From Clostridiales bacterium (lineage in GTDB: Bacteria; Bacillota; Clostridia; Oscillospirales; Acutalibacteraceae): DNA of 17,430 nt. Made by a program: the position numbers and the translations under genes. The notes beneath the pieces are model-generated. The model searched no databases. It was not told where the DNA came from and was given only the letters and a program-made list of their open reading frames with translations. Shown in pieces: positions 14,105-17,430 of the stretch; positions within the stretch are counted from its first letter, which is position 1; each line of letters opens with the position of its first letter. The stretch lies in the NCBI GenBank assembly GCA_019417145.1, contig DXVY01000014.1, positions 1 to 17,430 of the forward strand, given 5' to 3'.

Positions 14105-16531
14105 TTATTTCTGAGATTTCCCCTGTGTTCTTTTGGTGGAGGGTACCGGCGTCATATGCCAGATATCCCTGGCGTAATCGGCGATAGCCCGGTCGGCGGC
14201 AAAGCGGCCGGCCTTGGCAATATTCACGAGAGACATACGGTTCCAGCGAGCTCTATCCTTCCAGAGGGCCTCAGCCGTATCCTGCGCCTTGCAATAGTCG
14301 GCAAAATCAGCCAGAGCCATATAGTAATCCGACGAAGTCAGGCTGCGGCCGATATCCGAGAAGGCGCCTTGGCTGATATAGTCCACAGCAGCCTTGAGCT
14401 GGGGATTGTTATAATAATACCCCGCGGGGTTGTAACCCGCGGCCCGCAGCCGCTCCACCTCTTCCGTACGCATGCCGAATATGATGATGTTGTCGTCTCC
14501 CACTGCCTCATGGATCTCCACATTGGCGCCGTCTTCTGTGCCCAGGGTGATGGCGCCGTTGAGCATCAACTTCATATTGCCGGTGCCGGAAGCCTCGGTG
14601 CCCGCCAGGGATATCTGTTCGCTGATCTCGGCCGCGGGCATCATGAGCTCGGCCAAGGTCACATTATAGTTCTCCATAAACACAACCTTAATCAGGTCCC
14701 GCACGGCCGGATCATTGTTGATGGTCTTGCCCAGCTGCCAGATCATCTGGATAATCTGTTTGGCAACGTAATAGCCGGGAGCCGCCTTGGCGCCGAAAAT
14801 ATAGGTTCGCGGCGTAAAGGCCTTACCGGGGTTATTCTTAATCTCCAGATAGTCGGAAATGATATGCAACGCATTCATCTGCTGGCGCTTATATTCGTGC
14901 AAGCGTTTGACCTGCATATCGAAGATGGAGGACGGATCCACCGCAATATCGTACTGCTTCTTTATAGCGGCCGCCAGCCGTTCTTTATTGGCCTGTTTGA
15001 TCTCGCCCAGCCTATCCGTCACCGTCTTATCGTCGGCATATTTCATCAACTCTTCCAGCCGGGATGCGTCGGATACATAGTCGTCGCCGATAAGATCGGA
15101 TATATAGGCCGCCAAAAGAGGGTTGGCCTGATTCAGCCAGCGGCGGTGGGCAATACCGTTGGTGACATTGGTAAACTTTTCGGGGGTAAGCTTATAGTAG
15201 TCGTTAAAGACCGTTTCCTTGAGGATATTGCTGTGCAAGCGGGATACGCCGTTCACATTGTGGCAGGCAGCAACGCACAGATTGGCCATGCGCACAACGC
15301 CGCCCTGAATGATGGCGGTGCGTTCCACATAATCCGCGTCACCGGTTGCGCACCAGACCTTGTAACGGAACCGATTGTCAATCTCGGTGACAATCTGGTA
15401 GATACGGGGCAGCCGGTTTTTGAAAAGGTCCACCTGCCAGCATTCCAGCGCCTCCCTCATAACCGTGTGGTTGGTATAGGCGGTGGTACGGGTGACCAGG
15501 TCCCAGGCCGCGTCCCAAGTATAACCGCACTCGTCCAGGAAAAAGCGCATAAGCTCGGGAATGGACAGGGCGGGATGGGTGTCGTTGATATGGATAGCCA
15601 CCTTTTCGGGCAGATTATTTAGGGTTTGATACTTGCGCAGGTGACGCTTCAGGATATCCTGGATAGAGGCCGACACCAGAAAATACTGCTGCCGAAGGCG
15701 CAGGCTCTTTCCCTCCATGTGGTTGTCCTCGGGATATAGCACCTTGCTGATGACCTCGGCCATGGCGTTGCGCTCCATAGCCTTCACATATTCTCCCTGA
15801 TTGAACAGCTTCATATCGATACCGGCGGGAGCCTCCGCGCTCCACAGGCGCAGTACATTGACCGCCCGGCCGTCCTTGCCGGCCACCAGCATGTCGTAGG
15901 GCACGGCGCGGACCACAGTGCAGTCCTTCATCTCCACATGGTGGTAGGTACCGTCCCACCACTCCTGCACCTGTCCGTCGAATTTGACGTCTACCGCCGC
16001 ATCCGGGCGGGCCTCCAGCCATGCGCTGCCGCCGGGCAGCCAAAACTCCGGCATCTCGGTCTGCCAGCCCTCCACCAGCTTCTGCCGGAAAATACCGTAG
16101 TCGTATTTGATACAGTATCCCATGGCGGGATAGCCGCCGGCAGACAGGCCGTCCATGAAGCAGGCGGCCAACCGGCCCAGCCCGCCGTTGCCCAGCCCCG
16201 GGTCGGGCTCCAGGTCATACAGCCGGTCCAGCCGAACGCCCATCCCCTCCAGTGCCTGAGCCATGACCTTTTCCAGCCCCAGATTGTACAGGGTGTTCTT
16301 AAATGAACGGCCCATGAGGAATTCCATGCTTAAATAATAAACCTGTTTGGCGTCGCACTCGGCGACCTCCTCCTTAAAGCTGCTGCGCCGTTCCTTCATG
16401 ATGTCCATGAGCACCAGCGCACAGGCCTTGTAAAAGCAGTCGTCCGACGCCTGTCCGGGCTTGACGCCGAAATTGTGAGACAGCTTGGTTTCGATCAGCC
16501 CGGTCATTTCCTTAACAGTCATCTTATGCAT
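14105..16531 (-). CDS. glgP: Glycogen/maltodextrin phosphorylase
   Basis: A PLP-dependent GT35 enzyme that phosphorolyses terminal alpha-1,4 glucosyl residues to glucose 1-phosphate in the cytoplasm. The 808 residues match the family's usual 800-840. Seen: LSMEFLMGRSFKN near 67-79; EPDPGLGNGGLGRLAACFMD (about 108-127); IHINDTHPALSIPELMR (about 313-329); NVTNGIAHRRW (about 455-465); KRLHEYKRQQMN (about 542-553); and the PLP site EASGTGNMKLMLNGA with the Schiff-base Lys at 654. A GGAG lies 9 nt before ATG 16531. It has a consensus -35 promoter upstream and a strong terminator downstream. The GH13 gene next to it would complement it by attacking branches or limit dextrins. Glycogen versus maltodextrin preference cannot be told from the sequence. 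Confidence 0.97.
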   Translation of the reverse strand: MHKMTVKEMTGLIETKLSHNFGVKPGQASDDCFYKACALVLMDIMKERRSSFKEEVAECDAKQVYYLSMEFLMGRSFKNTLYNLGLEKVMAQALEGMGVRLDRLYDLEPDPGLGNGGLGRLAACFMDGLSAGGYPAMGYCIKYDYGIFRQKLVEGWQTEMPEFWLPGGSAWLEARPDAAVDVKFDGQVQEWWDGTYHHVEMKDCTVVRAVPYDMLVAGKDGRAVNVLRLWSAEAPAGIDMKLFNQGEYVKAMERNAMAEVISKVLYPEDNHMEGKSLRLRQQYFLVSASIQDILKRHLRKYQTLNNLPEKVAIHINDTHPALSIPELMRFFLDECGYTWDAAWDLVTRTTAYTNHTVMREALECWQVDLFKNRLPRIYQIVTEIDNRFRYKVWCATGDADYVERTAIIQGGVVRMANLCVAACHNVNGVSRLHSNILKETVFNDYYKLTPEKFTNVTNGIAHRRWLNQANPLLAAYISDLIGDDYVSDASRLEELMKYADDKTVTDRLGEIKQANKERLAAAIKKQYDIAVDPSSIFDMQVKRLHEYKRQQMNALHIISDYLEIKNNPGKAFTPRTYIFGAKAAPGYYVAKQIIQMIWQLGKTINNDPAVRDLIKVVFMENYNVTLAELMMPAAEISEQISLAGTEASGTGNMKLMLNGAITLGTEDGANVEIHEAVGDDNIIIFGMRTEEVERLRAAGYNPAGYYYNNPQLKAAVDYISQGAFSDIGRSLTSSDYYMALADFADYCKAQDTAEALWKDRARWNRMSLVNIAKAGRFAADRAIADYARDIWHMTPVPSTKRTQGKSQK

Positions 16532-16549
16532 TTATATCCACTCCAATCC

Positions 16550-16566
16550 TTTCAACCCGATTGAAA
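16550..16566 (-). promoter_or_regulatory. Inverted repeat in the glgP leader
   Basis: On the minus strand TTTCAA-TCGGG-TTGAAA forms a perfect 6-bp inverted repeat just before the glgP ribosome binding site. It could be a small operator or a leader hairpin. The arms are short, so chance is possible. Confidence 0.3.
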
Positions 16567-16580
16567 AAAGGGAAAGCCGT

Positions 16581-16611
16581 TATATAATCATACGGGCGCA
16601 GGCCTTGTCAA
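16581..16611 (-). promoter_or_regulatory. Promoter of glgP
   Basis: On the minus strand a perfect TTGACA (16611-16606) is followed by ATTATATA, giving a -10 at a spacing of 17 (ATTATA), 18 (TTATAT) or 19 (TATATA). The leader would be about 45 bases. Confidence 0.7.
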
Positions 16612-17164
16612 CATGACCAATTTCTCCCGCAGCATGGTTATATGATACCCTATCTCCTGCGGTTTTACAAGTGTCCCCGCCGCCTTTTCCCGGGCGAAAT
16701 ACCGGTTTTATCTCCATTTGTATCAATCCGTACAAAAGTCATATTTCCCCCGCTTCAAATTTGTCCCAATTGGACCTTGTGTTCCGGTTTAAATGAATCG
16801 AGAATACTATGAGCCTTCGGCCGCCGCACTAAATCTTACGAATGGATGCCAGCATACAGAGTAATGCAAACGGTTAATGGAGAATACGCGCAGTGGCGGC
16901 TCTATGTTTTGGCACAAAAGCGAAAACCGTCCCCAATTATCAGTGGGAACAACGCGCGCAAACTAAAGATTCGCCATGTAAAACAGGCCCACGCTCGGTA
17001 GAAGCGGAGCGTTTTTTTGGCACCTACGCGAACAATTCATCTATTATTAGGCGGGATACCGCCTCATATTGAGATCGTGTTTTTTATCCATTCTGGAGTG
17101 TGGAAACGCATGCAAAGGCGAGCGTTAAATTATACATCAGCCATGTCTTGCTTTTCTTTATGCA
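16612..17164. other. Gene-free region between glgP and the ABC ATPase, possible non-coding transcript
   Basis: I see no convincing protein gene or tRNA on either strand. Notable: CCGCAG...CTGCGG followed by TTTT (16627-16666, 24-base loop); a GAGAATAC direct repeat (16800 and 16880); GCCGCC near 16820 able to pair with GGCGGC near 16895; a TTTTGGCAC-N5-GCGAA-like pair at 16907 and 17015; a plus-strand terminator at 16991-17018; and AGGCGG-GATA-CCGCCT (17049-17064). A plus-strand small RNA ending at 17018 is possible, but no strong promoter for it is visible. Confidence 0.4.
16991..17018 (+). terminator. Orphan intrinsic terminator on the plus strand
   Basis: ACGCTC (16991-16996) pairs with GAGCGT (17007-17012) across a 10-base loop and runs into seven T. 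It has no plus-strand gene upstream in the window: the nearest, glgP, is on the other strand. Hence the suspicion of an unannotated RNA. Confidence 0.65.
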
Positions 17165-17196
17165 AGAGAAAACGCCGAAGGCTTATCCTCCGGCGT
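17165..17196 (-). terminator. Intrinsic terminator of the ABC transporter ATPase gene
   Basis: On the minus strand ACGCCG and CGGCGT pair (with an inner AGG/CCT after one mismatch) and are followed by TTTTCTCTT. It starts 8 bases after the stop codon. Confidence 0.82.
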
Positions 17197-17203
17197 ACAA
17201 AAA

Positions 17204-17430
17204 TTATTCCCCACTAAAGCGCTGCAAGAAAGCCTTGGTGCGTGGATTCTGGGGACGTTCGATCACATTCTGGGGCGCACCCTCCTCCACAATGACGCCG
17301 CCGTCCATAAAGACCACTCGGTCGGCCACGTCTCGGGCAAAGGCCATCTCATGGGTGACGATTACCATGGTCATATGCTCTTTGGCCAAGGAGCGGATGA
17401 CCTTTAAAATCTCACCGGTCAGCTCAGGAT
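17204..17430 (-). CDS. Amino-acid-type ABC transporter ATP-binding protein, C-terminal part
   Basis: Partial gene running off the right edge, giving the last 75 or so residues of an ATP-binding subunit that drives an importer at the inner face of the membrane. The readable frame begins PELTGEILKVIRSLAKEH, which is the segment right after the Walker B/D-loop in the GlnQ/polar amino acid group. It continues with the H-loop in VIVTHEMAFARDVADRV, then VFMDGGVIVEEGAP and the C-terminal NPRTKAFLQRFSGE, all typical of that group. Walker A, the signature motif and Walker B lie outside the window. Substrate (glutamine, cystine or another amino acid) cannot be decided. Confidence 0.93.
   Translation of the reverse strand, partial: PELTGEILKVIRSLAKEHMTMVIVTHEMAFARDVADRVVFMDGGVIVEEGAPQNVIERPQNPRTKAFLQRFSGE

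Noticed and set aside
14099..15622. A 507-codon open frame on the plus strand opposite glgP
   Set aside because: It is antisense to a gene with full family motifs, has no recognisable domain, and its residues mirror the codon bias of glgP.
16905..16925. TTGGCAC considered as a sigma-54 promoter
   Set aside because: There is no GC element at the required -12 spacing.
17040..17070. AGGCGG-GATA-CCGCCT considered as a T-box-like element or terminator
   Set aside because: It lacks the T-box core sequence and any specifier stem, and no T-run follows directly.
17017..17217. A plus-strand 66-codon frame from a TTG
   Set aside because: It starts in a terminator T-run, has no ribosome binding site, runs through a minus-strand terminator and has no domain.

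Overview
The window looks like a chromosomal stretch from a moderately GC-rich Gram-positive of the Clostridia (Oscillospiraceae-like; family not determinable by eye). The reasons are AGGAGG-type Shine-Dalgarno sites, well-formed sigma-A promoters, short T-tailed intrinsic terminators, a G5/3D-domain wall protein, a dockerin-bearing secreted glycosidase and a cytosolic GH13 plus glycogen phosphorylase pair. It is mostly ordinary chromosome with one accessory-looking carbohydrate locus at the left end.

Layout. (1) 64-6453: a very large secreted glycoside hydrolase (minus strand, GH38 alpha-mannosidase-like, with FN3, two F5/8C-type domains, repeats and a C-terminal dockerin). It diverges from a cupin-AraC regulator (plus strand) whose reading frame is broken by one missing base. 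The divergent promoter region carries a perfect 24-bp palindrome. (2) 6736-8559: a TtcA-type tRNA thiolation enzyme (minus) divergent from the rplM-rpsI ribosomal operon (plus). A 10-bp-period repeat array lies between them. (3) 8750-10238: a small lipoprotein of unknown function (plus) and a second, intact cupin-AraC regulator (minus), converging on one hairpin terminator. (4) 10793-11905: a secreted or anchored DUF348-G5-3D cell-wall protein (plus) behind a strong promoter and an inverted-repeat-rich upstream region. (5) 12074-16531: a GH13 neopullulanase/amylase-like enzyme and glycogen/maltodextrin phosphorylase (both minus), with an intrinsic terminator between them. (6) 16532-17203: about 670 bases without a convincing gene but with two terminator hairpins. 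Then the C-terminal part of an amino-acid-type ABC transporter ATPase (minus) runs off the right edge.

How the genes may work together. The GH38 enzyme probably trims mannose-containing glycans outside the cell, and its divergent AraC protein would be the natural sensor/regulator, but that regulator is frameshifted in this sequence. GlgP and the GH13 enzyme form a plausible intracellular alpha-glucan module: the GH13 enzyme hydrolyses or debranches, and GlgP releases glucose 1-phosphate. The remaining genes are housekeeping or unrelated. I did not find a clear new multi-gene system. The points most worth a second look are the dockerin-GH38 architecture with its uncharacterised repeat, the palindromic operator beside a broken regulator, the phased repeat array upstream of rplM, and a possible non-coding transcript at about 16.8-17.0 kb.
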